13,499 nucleotides of DNA from an uncultured Flavobacteriales bacterium (GTDB lineage: Bacteria; Bacteroidota; Bacteroidia; Flavobacteriales; Weeksellaceae), in NCBI GenBank assembly GCA_937973555.1, contig CALJKL010000033.1, positions 1-13,499 on the forward strand, in the 5' to 3' direction. This document shows positions 1 through 7,382 of this stretch, piece after piece; within the stretch, counting starts at the first letter, position 1, and each line of letters begins with the position of its first letter. The notes below the pieces were generated by a model. The model made no database searches, was not told where the DNA came from, and worked only from the letters and a program-made list of their open reading frames with translations. The translations under genes and the position numbers were made by a program.

Positions 1-1
1 A

Positions 2-424
2 AAAGAAGTCTCTGACACTAAATCAGAAGGAGTCTATTTATATAATCAACTTGATATTAGCCCAATCATTGTGGAAAATGTTTTGAATTTTCTAGATAAT
101 TTCGAAAAAGAAAAGCAATATTTAAAGAAAAAAATTACATTAGAAAATATATCGAAAGATTGTGGAGTTAATACCTCTTATTTTTCTAAAATATTAAATC
201 ATTACAAACAAAAAAATCTGAATACTTATTTAAATGATCTTCGTTTAAATTATATTATGAATCGTCTAAAGGCTACTCCTCAAATGAGGTATTATAGTAT
301 TCAGCAGCTTGCTGATAAATCCGGGTATAATAGTGCTCAGAGTTTTTCCAAAAATTTTAAGGAGAAATACAAAATTTCTCCAGTTTATTTTTTAGAACAG
401 CTTAATAATGATTTGAATTCTTAA
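2..424 (+). CDS. AraC-type transcriptional regulator, C-terminal part (5' truncated by window edge)
   Basis: The reading frame is open from the first bases of the window to a TAA at 422-424, so this is the 3' end of a longer gene. The GTG at 71 is probably an internal valine, not the start. The visible 140 residues hold a two-part AraC/XylS DNA-binding domain. The first helix-turn-helix lies around TLENISKDCGVNTSYFSKIL, followed by a linker helix (YLNDLRLNYIMNRL). The second lies around SIQQLADKSGYNSAQSFSKN, ending in the typical KYKISPVYF. Flavobacterial proteins with this type of tail often carry N-terminal TPR repeats and a membrane segment; that part is outside the window, so this is inference. 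Its targets cannot be told from the sequence. The gene runs head-on into the M23 peptidase gene with 15 bp between them and no obvious terminator hairpin. Confidence 0.85.
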   Translation, partial: KEVSDTKSEGVYLYNQLDISPIIVENVLNFLDNFEKEKQYLKKKITLENISKDCGVNTSYFSKILNHYKQKNLNTYLNDLRLNYIMNRLKATPQMRYYSIQQLADKSGYNSAQSFSKNFKEKYKISPVYFLEQLNNDLNS

Positions 425-439
425 TTCTAAGATTAAAAT

Positions 440-1306
440 TTAAAGATTCAAAAACAGTTTCGGATTGATAGGGCTGTTGTTTTTGTGCACTTCATAATGA
501 AGGTGCGGTCCGGTAGATCTTCCGGTATTTCCAGATTTGGCAATGATTTCATTTACTTTTACCTCCTGGTTGGTCTTTACCAATATCTGCGAAAGGTGTC
601 CGTATAAGGTTGCCAATCCGTTGCCATGGGAGATAATGACACAGTTGCCATATCCGCCTTTTTCTCCAGCAAAAATTACCTTACCTTGTGCAGCGCAGAA
701 AACATCACTTCCATAAGCGGCGGCAATGTCTATGCCTTTGTGAAACTGCATTTGGTCTGCCTCGGCAGGGGCTTGGTTGCCTACATTTTTATTCCCAATT
801 TGGGTACTGTCTTTTGAAAAGCCTATTGGGGCAATACCTGCTAACAATAGTTTTTTGGAAGGAATAGGGTTTTTTCTTTTCCCGAAATTAGAAGAGATAT
901 ATCCCTCAACAGGGATTCCCAAGGGAACTTGCTGTAGTTTTTTTTCTAAATCTGCCAGGTATTGAGAATATCTAGAAGTCTGGTGAGACAGGTATACCGA
1001 ACTTGAAAGGCTGTCTTTGGATAACATTTCTATGTTGAGGTCTGAGGCGTTTTTGGCTTTCAGGAAATTGTTGATGTTTCTTACGGTATGATCTACATTC
1101 GCCAAGTCATTTTTGAGTTTAAAAAAATCCAGGCTGTCTTTTTTGGTCTTTACTTTAACCAAATTTACCTCATAGGTCTTGTCATCTCTATCGGCATATA
1201 GTTTTACAATCACAAAACTTTGAACCAAAACAATCAACAAAAGACTTGCTGCCAATAGGGCTGCATTTTTTTTATGAGCTAAAATTTTATGGATGAGTTC
1301 TTTCAT
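440..1306 (-). CDS. Membrane-anchored M23 family (LytM-type) metallopeptidase
   Basis: Predicted zinc endopeptidase acting on peptidoglycan cross-bridges or stems in the periplasm. From the ATG at 1304-1306 the protein is 288 residues. It has a short basic N-terminus, one membrane segment (about 14-36), a polar, partly coiled linker (about 50-125), then the M23 domain (about 130-285). The zinc and catalytic pattern is complete: H189 and D193 in FHKGID, H237 in YGHL, and H268/H270 in GPHLHYEV. The stretch between FGKRKNP and FHKGID is about 40 residues, a local insertion. The frame stays open to 1441, but I chose 1306 because a GAAAAGGAAAT purine-rich tract precedes it and a -7 element (TAATTTTG, 1335-1328) sits 21 bp upstream, so the upstream ATG codons would lie before the transcript start. 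With the full active site it may be a true hydrolase rather than an EnvC/NlpD-like activator; the substrate is unknown. Confidence 0.9.
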   Translation of the reverse strand: MKELIHKILAHKKNAALLAASLLLIVLVQSFVIVKLYADRDDKTYEVNLVKVKTKKDSLDFFKLKNDLANVDHTVRNINNFLKAKNASDLNIEMLSKDSLSSSVYLSHQTSRYSQYLADLEKKLQQVPLGIPVEGYISSNFGKRKNPIPSKKLLLAGIAPIGFSKDSTQIGNKNVGNQAPAEADQMQFHKGIDIAAAYGSDVFCAAQGKVIFAGEKGGYGNCVIISHGNGLATLYGHLSQILVKTNQEVKVNEIIAKSGNTGRSTGPHLHYEVHKNNSPINPKLFLNL

Positions 1307-1327
1307 ATTTCCTTTTCTAAGGGGCTG

Positions 1328-1335
1328 CAAAATTA
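1328..1335 (-). promoter_or_regulatory. Promoter -7 element for the M23 peptidase gene
   Basis: The minus strand reads TAATTTTG, an exact match to the Bacteroidota -7 consensus TAnnTTTG, 21 bp before the chosen ATG at 1306. A clear -33 TTG is not seen. The position argues against translation starting at the upstream in-frame ATG codons. Confidence 0.6.
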
Positions 1336-1465
1336 GTGAATTATTTTTAAAATGGTTTTTCATTCCTTTTAACGGAGGGTTGGGTGAGAAATTATTCATC
1401 CCTGCTGTTAAATATTTTATAAAAATGTTAAGGAAAGCCAACGTTGGGATATGATTAAATTAAGG

Positions 1466-1495
1466 TTTGTATTTTACGCATAATTTGTATCTTTG
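1466..1495 (+). promoter_or_regulatory. Promoter (-33/-7) for gpsA
   Basis: TTTG at 1466-1469, an 18-bp spacer, then TATCTTTG at 1488-1495 match the Bacteroidota pattern TTTG-N(about 19)-TAnnTTTG. The -7 element ends 23 bp before the gpsA ATG, which predicts a short leader. Confidence 0.75.
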
Positions 1496-1518
1496 TTTTT
1501 CTAGCAAAAATTTAAAGA

Positions 1519-2529
1519 ATGGCTATAAAGAAAGGCGAATCGTTGCCAACAGTAGGGGTTTTAGGAAGTGGAAGTTTTGCAACGGCAATCGTAAAAATGC
1601 TTTTAGAAAATTCAGATCAAGTGCATTGGTGTGTAAGAAATGAATTTGTGAAAGGGGCTTTAGAACTCCGTGGGCATAATCCTAATTATCTTACTTCCGT
1701 TAGTTTTGACGTTAAAAAATTAGCATTGACTACAGATGTTAATGAGTTGGTTTCTGCTTGTGACATCATTATTTTGGCCGTGCCTTCCATCTATTTGTCG
1801 GATACTATCGAAAAAATGACGGTAGATTACAGCAACAAACTTTTTGTTTCTGCCATTAAGGGGATTGTTCCCAAGCATAATGATGTGGTAGCCCATTACC
1901 TGAGAGATGTTTTTAAAATAGAGTATAAAAATCAAGGCGTTATTGCTGGACCTTGTCATGCCGAAGAGGTGGCCATGGAAAGACTTTCTTACCTTACCAT
2001 TGCCACACCAGAAAAGGCCAATGCCGATGCGCTAAAGGCTTTGATGGCCTCAGATTATATTAAGGTGAATTGTTCTAAAGACATCATGGGCAATGAATAT
2101 GCCGCCATTCTTAAGAATATTTATGCTATTGGTGCTGGTATCGCTAGTGGATTGGGATATGGAGATAACTTTAATGCGGTTTTTGTGTCCAATGCCATCC
2201 GTGAGATGGAACTCTTTTTAGACGCCGTTTATCCGGAGCACCGCGAGGTGAACGACAGTGCCTATTTGGGAGACCTTTTGGTAACCGCCTATTCCTTGTT
2301 TTCCAGAAACCGATATTTAGGAAACCTTATCGGGAAGGGCTATACCGTTAAGTCTGCTATACAGTCTATGAGCATGGTGGCAGAGGGATATTATGCCACG
2401 AGAGGGATTTATGAAATTGCCTTTGAGAAAAAACTGAAAACGCCTATCATCAATACCATCTACAGCATTTTGTACGAAGGAAAAAATACAGAAACACAGT
2501 TCGAAAAACTGACGACTAAGTTGACGTAA
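1519..2529 (+). CDS. gpsA: Glycerol-3-phosphate dehydrogenase [NAD(P)+]
   Basis: Cytoplasmic enzyme that reduces dihydroxyacetone phosphate to sn-glycerol 3-phosphate, the backbone precursor of phospholipids. At 336 residues the length is normal for the family. The N-terminal Rossmann fold carries GSGSFA (16-21) for NAD(P)H binding. Next come the AVPS strand end (87-90), SAIKG with K114, and GPCHAEEVA (144-152). The C-terminal helical domain has the conserved ILKN lysine (K199), GDLLVT (251-256) and SRNR (262-265), the usual catalytic and substrate-binding landmarks. The ATG at 1519 fits the promoter 23 bp upstream; no Shine-Dalgarno is seen, as is common in Bacteroidota. The gene is divergent from the M23 gene and is followed by a 15-bp perfect hairpin, so it appears to be transcribed alone. 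Identification is firm. Confidence 0.96.
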   Translation: MAIKKGESLPTVGVLGSGSFATAIVKMLLENSDQVHWCVRNEFVKGALELRGHNPNYLTSVSFDVKKLALTTDVNELVSACDIIILAVPSIYLSDTIEKMTVDYSNKLFVSAIKGIVPKHNDVVAHYLRDVFKIEYKNQGVIAGPCHAEEVAMERLSYLTIATPEKANADALKALMASDYIKVNCSKDIMGNEYAAILKNIYAIGAGIASGLGYGDNFNAVFVSNAIREMELFLDAVYPEHREVNDSAYLGDLLVTAYSLFSRNRYLGNLIGKGYTVKSAIQSMSMVAEGYYATRGIYEIAFEKKLKTPIINTIYSILYEGKNTETQFEKLTTKLT

Positions 2530-2548
2530 ACTTTTAAATATCCTATGT

Positions 2549-2582
2549 TTTTTGATGATAGAAGTTTTTCTATCATCAAAAA
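2549..2582 (+). terminator. Rho-independent terminator after gpsA
   Basis: A perfect 15-bp inverted repeat: an arm of five T plus GATGATAGAA (2549-2563), loop GTTT, then TTCTATCATC plus five A (2568-2582). A T-rich run (2583-2592) follows. With A- and T-tracts flanking the core stem it may work in both directions, but there is no gene coming from the right. It begins 19 bp after the gpsA stop. Confidence 0.8.
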
Positions 2583-2615
2583 TCTTATTTTTACCACATC
2601 AAAAAAATAATATAT

Positions 2616-3638
2616 ATGAAAATCACGAGAATTTTAATTCCTGTTGTAAGTTCTGTTTTGCTATACAGTTGTGCTGTTAGCAATCTTTCTTATGAAGGAA
2701 AGACTTTTAAAAATGCTTATAATTCGATAAAAGCTGAAGACCTTAAGAAAAACCTTATGGTAATAGCCTCAGACGAAATGGAAGGTAGGGATACCGGCTC
2801 TGAAGGGCAAAAGAAAGCCGGAAGGTATATGATAGACTATTACAAAAATTTGGGAATTTCTTATCCTGCGGCTCTAGGGAGCTATTATCAGCACATTCCA
2901 AAAGAGGCTTTGAAAAGCAGAAGAGGAGATTTACCAGATTCTGAAAATATTTTGGCCTTTATAGAAGGCACTGAAAAACCAAATGAAATTGTGGTGGTTT
3001 CTGCACATTACGATCATGTAGGCACCAAAGATGGTGTAGTATATAACGGAGCAGATGATGACGGTAGCGGAACAGTAGCTGTAATGGAAATTGCCGAAGC
3101 CTTCAAGCAGGCTGCAAAACATGGCAAATCCCCTAAACGTTCGGTTCTTTTTCTACATGTAACAGGTGAAGAGCACGGACTTTTAGGGTCTAAATATTAC
3201 TCAGACAATCCTGTTTTTGATTTAAAAAATACAGTGGTAGATGTTAATATTGACATGATAGGAAGAAGTGATGCTGAAAACGAAGGCAAAAACTATGTCT
3301 ATGTAATCGGTTCTGAAATGCTTTCTTCAGAATTAAAGAAGATTAACGAAGCAGCCAATAAGATCACTCACAACCTAGAACTGAATTACAAATATGACGA
3401 CCCGAAAGACCCAAATAGATTGTACTACAGAAGTGACCATTATAACTTCGCCAAAAAAGGAATTCCGGTAATTTTCTTCTTTGACGGTATTCATGCAGAT
3501 TATCACAAACCAACAGATGATCCGGAAAAAATAGATTATCAATTGTTACAAAAACGTGCCCAATTGGTTTTTGCCACCGCTTGGGAATTGGCCAATAGAA
3601 AAGACCGAATAGTGGTGGATAAAAACGAAACGAGATAA
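2616..3638 (+). CDS. M28 family zinc aminopeptidase, probable lipoprotein
   Basis: Predicted di-zinc exopeptidase of family M28 acting outside the cytoplasm. The 340-residue protein starts with a signal sequence ending in LLYSC, so C19 is a likely lipid-modified cysteine (lipobox somewhat loose, with Y at -2). No acidic surface-export signal follows the cysteine, which suggests the periplasmic face (inference). The peptidase domain (about 105-325) has all the usual M28 residues: H131 and D133 in SAHYDHVG, the bridging aspartate (D148) in GADDDGSG, E185/E186 in TGEEHGLLGS, D213 in DMIGR, and H297 in DYHKPTDDP. It may therefore be active on peptide N-termini; the exact substrate is not visible. 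A near-consensus -7 (TATTTTTA, 2586-2593) lies right behind the gpsA terminator, 22 bp before the ATG. A hairpin terminator follows at 3665. Confidence 0.93.
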   Translation: MKITRILIPVVSSVLLYSCAVSNLSYEGKTFKNAYNSIKAEDLKKNLMVIASDEMEGRDTGSEGQKKAGRYMIDYYKNLGISYPAALGSYYQHIPKEALKSRRGDLPDSENILAFIEGTEKPNEIVVVSAHYDHVGTKDGVVYNGADDDGSGTVAVMEIAEAFKQAAKHGKSPKRSVLFLHVTGEEHGLLGSKYYSDNPVFDLKNTVVDVNIDMIGRSDAENEGKNYVYVIGSEMLSSELKKINEAANKITHNLELNYKYDDPKDPNRLYYRSDHYNFAKKGIPVIFFFDGIHADYHKPTDDPEKIDYQLLQKRAQLVFATAWELANRKDRIVVDKNETR

Positions 3639-3664
3639 AAGACAAAAGAATAAAGATAAAAGAG

Positions 3665-3690
3665 CCAAGTGAATTTCACTTGGTTTTTTT
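3665..3690 (+). terminator. Rho-independent terminator after the M28 peptidase gene
   Basis: CCAAGTG (3665-3671), loop AATTT, CACTTGG (3677-3683), then seven T (3684-3690). It starts 26 bp after the M28 stop. The core CCAAGT/ACTTGG resembles that of the terminator at 4297. Confidence 0.85.
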
Positions 3691-3712
3691 ATGGTTTTTC
3701 TTTTAAAAATAG

Positions 3713-3720
3713 TACTTTCG
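3713..3720 (+). promoter_or_regulatory. Probable promoter -7 element for the lipocalin gene
   Basis: TACTTTCG differs from TAnnTTTG at one base and lies 27 bp before the ATG at 3748, behind the preceding terminator. No clear -33 TTG is seen; T-rich runs lie at the expected distance. Confidence 0.5.
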
Positions 3721-3747
3721 TAAGGCAAATAACCAAAAACATTGATT

Positions 3748-4278
3748 ATGAATTCTTGGAAACATTGGTATACCTTTTTATTTGGTCTTTTTTTATTGGG
3801 GCTCACCTCCTGCAATACCATCCCAGAAGGCGCGGTGGCCGTAAAGCCTTTTGATAAAACAAAATATTTGGGCAAATGGTATGAAATAGCAAGGAAAGAC
3901 TTTCGTTTTGAAAAAGACCTAAAAAATACCACAGCAGAATATTCGCTTAATGAAGATGGTACTATTCGTGTGAGAAACAGAGGTTTCAATTATGTTAAAA
4001 AAGAATGGACAGAGGCCATAGGCAAGGCTAAATTTGTGGGAAATGATAATGTTGCCATGCTGAAGGTTTCCTTTTTTGGTCCTTTTTATGGAGGATATAA
4101 TGTTATTGCTCTTGATGAAAATTATCAATATGCCCTAATCGCAGGAGATAGTCTAGACTACTTATGGATTTTATCAAGAGAAAAAAGTATTCCTTCAAAT
4201 ATCAAGGAAGAGTATTTGAAAATTGCCCAAAAGGCAGGATATGATACTAATGATCTGGTATGGGTAGAACAAGACTGA
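3748..4278 (+). CDS. blc: Blc-type outer-membrane lipocalin lipoprotein
   Basis: Bacterial lipocalin, a small eight-stranded barrel that binds hydrophobic ligands such as fatty acids or lysophospholipids; envelope-stress and lipid-handling roles are known for E. coli Blc, and transfer to this protein is inference. From the ATG at 3748 it has 176 residues, close to E. coli Blc. A TTG two codons upstream is a less likely start. The signal peptide ends in LTSC, placing the lipidated cysteine at C22. The lipocalin signature GKWYEIAR is at 42-49. Further along are the strand YNVIALDENYQYALI (117-131) and DYLWILSRE (137-145), which match Blc closely. The gene sits between two hairpin terminators with its own candidate -7 element, so it is probably monocistronic. 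Family assignment is firm; the ligand is unknown. Confidence 0.93.
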   Translation: MNSWKHWYTFLFGLFLLGLTSCNTIPEGAVAVKPFDKTKYLGKWYEIARKDFRFEKDLKNTTAEYSLNEDGTIRVRNRGFNYVKKEWTEAIGKAKFVGNDNVAMLKVSFFGPFYGGYNVIALDENYQYALIAGDSLDYLWILSREKSIPSNIKEEYLKIAQKAGYDTNDLVWVEQD

Positions 4279-4296
4279 TGGCTAATAGGTGTGATA

Positions 4297-4329
4297 AAAA
4301 AATCCAAGTAGATTCTACTTGGATTTTTT
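4297..4329. terminator. Bidirectional terminator between lipocalin and tRNA-Arg genes
   Basis: A perfect 15-bp stem: six A plus TCCAAGTAG (4297-4311), loop ATT, then CTACTTGGA plus six T (4315-4329). The A-tract before and the T-tract after make a terminator readable on either strand. On the plus strand it lies 18 bp after the lipocalin stop. On the minus strand it starts 1 bp beyond the tRNA discriminator base, so it also forms the tRNA trailer. Confidence 0.88.
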
Positions 4330-4330
4330 G

Positions 4331-4402
4331 TAGCCTCACCAAGAATCGAACTTGGATCTAAAGTTTAGGAAACTTCTATTCTATCCGTTGAACTATGAGG
4401 CC
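4331..4402 (-). tRNA. tRNA-Arg, anticodon CCT
   Basis: The minus strand folds into a standard cloverleaf of 72 nt. The acceptor stem is GGCCTCA with TGAGGCT (a G-U at the first pair) and discriminator A. The D-arm stem is GTTC/GAAT. The anticodon stem GAAGT/ACTTT encloses the loop TTCCTAA (plus-strand 4365-4371), giving CCT, which reads the Arg codon AGG. The T-arm is CCAAG-TTCGATT-CTTGG. The 3' CCA is not encoded. It lies 24 bp behind the uvrA stop; a near-consensus -7 (TAATTTTA, 4420-4413) sits 10 bp upstream, so it could have its own promoter or be read through from uvrA. A terminator stem begins right after its 3' end. Confidence 0.95.
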
Positions 4403-4426
4403 AGGGATATTTTAAAATTAATAAAA

Positions 4427-7216
4427 CTATTTTAGTTTTTCCTTAATAAATTTCGCTGTTCTTGAAAGAGTATCTTCTGCTACTTCTTCTGGGGTTCCAG
4501 CAAAAACAATTTCTCCACCGTATTTTCCAGCATCAGGCCCTATGTCTATAATATAATCTGCTGAGGCGATAATGTCTGGCTGGTGTTCTATGACGATTAC
4601 AGAATGCCCTAGGCCAATTAATGCCTGAAGGGATTTTAGTAGTTTATTGATGTCATGGAAATGCAACCCTGTAGAAGGTTCATCAAATACAAAAAGCGTT
4701 TTCTCTGTAGTGACTCCTTTTACAAGGAAAGAGGCGAGTTTTACACGCTGGGCTTCCCCTCCGGAAAGGGTGGAGGAGCTTTGTCCCAATTGCAAATATC
4801 CCAAGCCTACATCTTGTAAAGGCTTAAGTTTGGTTACAATTTTTTCTTCGTGGTTTTCTGAGAAAAATTCTAAGGCTTCGTCTACCGTAAGGTGAAGGAT
4901 GTCTGAAATGTTTTTCTCATCATATTTTACTTCTAGGATTTCATCTTTAAAACGGGTGCCGTGGCAATGTTCGCACTCCAGTTCTATGTCTGCCATAAAC
5001 TGCATGGATACGGTAATGACACCATCTCCTTTACATTCATCACATCTTCCGCCGTCTACATTAAAAGAGAAATGCTTTGGTTTTAGGCCCTGAACTTTTG
5101 CAGATTTTTGTTTCGCAAAAAGGTCTCGTATGTCATCATATGCCTTAAGGTACGTTACGGGATTAGAACGCGAAGATTTCCCAATAGGATTTTGGTCGAT
5201 AAGTTCAATATTTTGAATCATCTTTTTCGGAAATTCTACACTGTCGTAATCTGCTTTTTTTCCGCCCATGCCCAGTTCTATTTGGATAGCTTTGGTGAGG
5301 ATTTCTTTCATCAGCGTAGATTTACCACTTCCAGAAACGCCAGAAATTACGGTAAGACATTCCAGAGGAACATCAACATCTATGTTTTTCAGGTTGTTTT
5401 GTCTTGCTCCTTTTATTTTGATGTATTCTTTCGGCTTTCTACGGGTTTCAGGGACTTTTATTTCTAATCTTCCCGTTAAATATTTACTGGTAAGGGTATC
5501 TGCCTCTTTCAGTTCTTTAAAATCACCTGCAAAAACCAATTCTCCACCTAGGTATCCTGCTTCTGGACCAATGTCTATAATATAGTCGGCGGCATGCATC
5601 ACATCCTCATCGTGTTCTACTACAATAACAGTATTGCCTAGATCTCGTAAATTTTTCAGAACTTCTATCAGGTTTTCGGTGTCTCTGGAATGAAGACCAA
5701 TACTAGGCTCATCCAAAATGTAGATACTTCCCACCAAGGAACTTCCTAAACTGGTAGCCAAATTAATCCTTTGGGATTCTCCTCCGGAAAGGGTATTGGA
5801 AGTTCTGTTGAGGGTTAAATATCCTAGTCCAACCTTGTTGAGAAATTCTAAACGGGTAATGATTTCATGCAAAAGCCTTTTGGCAATTTCCGCATCGTGA
5901 TGGTTGAGTTTCAGGTTTTTTACCATGGGTAAAAGTTCATCCAAAGGAAGCTCAATCAAGGATTGGATTTGGTGTCCGTCTATTTTTACATATTCAGTTT
6001 CAGGACGAAGGCGTTTTCCTTCGCAAGTAGGACAGGTGGTTTTTCCTCGGTAACGCGATAGCATTACACGGTATTGGATTTTATAGAGATTTTCTTCCAA
6101 CATTTTAAAGAAATTGCCCAAACTTGGGAAATTTATGCTGCCATCACCTTTCCACAATTCGTTTTTCTGTTCTTTGGTGAGTTGGTGATACGGTTTGTGG
6201 ATAGGGAAGTTTTTGGCTTTTTTGATGAATTCTTTTTTCCATTCACTCATCGATTCTCCTTTCCAGCAGGCCACTGCTTCTTCAAAAACCGAAAGATTCT
6301 TATTAGGAATGACCAAATCTTCGTCTATGCCAATCACTTTTCCATAACCTTCGCATTCTGGGCAAGCCCCATAAGGATTGTTGAAACTGAAGAAATGAAC
6401 ATTGGGCTCATTGAAGGTAATGCCATCCAATTCAAATTTGTTGGAGAATTCTTTTACTTTGCCGGTTTCTGCATCTTTCAAAGAGCAAGTGCCATGACCT
6501 TCGTAGAATGCCATCTGTACAGAATCTGCCAAACGCTGCAGAAAATGCTCATCTTCATTATAACTAAAACGGTCTATGGCCAAATGAATATCCATATCGG
6601 CTTCTGGGGTGAAACCAAAACTTTCTAAGTCTTCTATAGAGGCTAAGTTTTCGTTGATTTCTAAACGGGTAAAGCCTGAAACCTTTAATGTTTTAAGTTG
6701 TTCCTTGAATTTAGAAACTTCAAACTGAAGCGGGGCTCTCAATAAAAATTGGGTGTCTTTTTTGGTATTTTTAATGAAATCAATCACATCCGTTACGCTG
6801 TCTTTTTTTACCTCGTCTCCTGAGATAGGGGAATACGTTCTGCCCACTCTGGCGAAAAGCAGTTTCAAGTAATCGTAAATTTCAGTAGAAGTACCCACCG
6901 TAGAACGCGGATTACTAGAAATCACTTTTTGCTGTATGGCGATAGAAGGGGCTAAACCCTTAATATCATCAATTTTTGGTTTTTCTAGTTTTCCTAAAAA
7001 CTGACGGGCATAAGAACTCAAACTTTCTACATACCTGCGTTGCCCTTCGGCATAAATGGTATCAAAAGCCAAAGAAGATTTGCCACTACCAGAGACTCCG
7101 GTAATTACAATGAGCTTGTTTTTCGGGAGCAGCACATCAATGTTTTTCAGATTGTTGAGGTGTGCATTTTTAACGAAAATATGCTTTTTGATATCGATTT
7201 CTTGTGTTGTTGCCAT
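4427..7216 (-). CDS. uvrA: Excinuclease ABC subunit A
   Basis: DNA-damage recognition ATPase of nucleotide excision repair; UvrA dimers load UvrB at lesions. From the ATG at 7214-7216 it has 929 residues, normal for UvrA. Two ABC ATPase halves are complete: Walker A GVSGSGKS at 40-47 and 626-633, signatures LSGGESQR (476-483) and LSGGEAQR (817-824), and Walker B ILDEP (about 500-504) and FDEP (844-847). Zinc-binding cysteine pairs are seen at CPEC (285/288) with CPTC (395/398), and CDEC (725/728) with CEHC (748/751). The frame stays open to a TTG at 7237, but a -7 element (TAATTTTG, 7242-7235) overlaps that codon, so the ATG at 7216 is the better start. It is divergent from the TonB receptor gene. 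No LexA-like operator was recognised. Confidence 0.97.
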   Translation of the reverse strand: MATTQEIDIKKHIFVKNAHLNNLKNIDVLLPKNKLIVITGVSGSGKSSLAFDTIYAEGQRRYVESLSSYARQFLGKLEKPKIDDIKGLAPSIAIQQKVISSNPRSTVGTSTEIYDYLKLLFARVGRTYSPISGDEVKKDSVTDVIDFIKNTKKDTQFLLRAPLQFEVSKFKEQLKTLKVSGFTRLEINENLASIEDLESFGFTPEADMDIHLAIDRFSYNEDEHFLQRLADSVQMAFYEGHGTCSLKDAETGKVKEFSNKFELDGITFNEPNVHFFSFNNPYGACPECEGYGKVIGIDEDLVIPNKNLSVFEEAVACWKGESMSEWKKEFIKKAKNFPIHKPYHQLTKEQKNELWKGDGSINFPSLGNFFKMLEENLYKIQYRVMLSRYRGKTTCPTCEGKRLRPETEYVKIDGHQIQSLIELPLDELLPMVKNLKLNHHDAEIAKRLLHEIITRLEFLNKVGLGYLTLNRTSNTLSGGESQRINLATSLGSSLVGSIYILDEPSIGLHSRDTENLIEVLKNLRDLGNTVIVVEHDEDVMHAADYIIDIGPEAGYLGGELVFAGDFKELKEADTLTSKYLTGRLEIKVPETRRKPKEYIKIKGARQNNLKNIDVDVPLECLTVISGVSGSGKSTLMKEILTKAIQIELGMGGKKADYDSVEFPKKMIQNIELIDQNPIGKSSRSNPVTYLKAYDDIRDLFAKQKSAKVQGLKPKHFSFNVDGGRCDECKGDGVITVSMQFMADIELECEHCHGTRFKDEILEVKYDEKNISDILHLTVDEALEFFSENHEEKIVTKLKPLQDVGLGYLQLGQSSSTLSGGEAQRVKLASFLVKGVTTEKTLFVFDEPSTGLHFHDINKLLKSLQALIGLGHSVIVIEHQPDIIASADYIIDIGPDAGKYGGEIVFAGTPEEVAEDTLSRTAKFIKEKLK

Positions 7217-7234
7217 AGTGTAAAAAAAGACTTC

Positions 7235-7242
7235 CAAAATTA
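7235..7242 (-). promoter_or_regulatory. Promoter -7 element for uvrA
   Basis: The minus strand reads TAATTTTG, an exact TAnnTTTG match, 18 bp before the uvrA ATG. A TTG lies 24 bp further upstream (plus-strand 7267-7269), slightly farther than usual. Confidence 0.65.
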
Positions 7243-7327
7243 CGCAAAATTTTCTGGAATTACCTTCAAGGGTTATGTTTAAAATTTCTATCCTTTTTAT
7301 TAATATGTTAAATTTGAAGTTTCTTTT

Positions 7328-7356
7328 TTGGATTTTGAAAAATTCATATAATTTTG
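7328..7356 (+). promoter_or_regulatory. Promoter (-33/-7) for the TonB-dependent receptor gene
   Basis: TTG at 7328-7330, an 18-bp spacer, then TAATTTTG at 7349-7356. The -7 ends 26 bp before the ATG at 7383. It places the transcript start downstream of the in-frame ATG at 7275. Confidence 0.7.
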
Positions 7357-7382
7357 CCCGTATTTTTATAAAAAAAATAACA

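Noticed and set aside
71..424. GTG at 71 as a true start of a small 117-residue regulator
   Set aside because: The frame is open and coding-like from the left edge of the window, and the HTH domain normally sits at the end of a longer protein.
3546..3989. A 147-codon minus-strand frame across the M28 end and lipocalin start
   Set aside because: It is antisense to two well-supported genes, crosses their intergenic terminator and resembles no protein family.
4331..4402. tRNA-Arg as an integration site with a nearby mobile element
   Set aside because: No integrase, no direct repeat of the tRNA 3' end and no foreign-looking genes are present on either side.
6074..6628. A 184-codon plus-strand frame inside uvrA
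   Set aside because: It lies fully antisense to conserved UvrA domains; composition is phenylalanine-rich as expected for a shadow frame.
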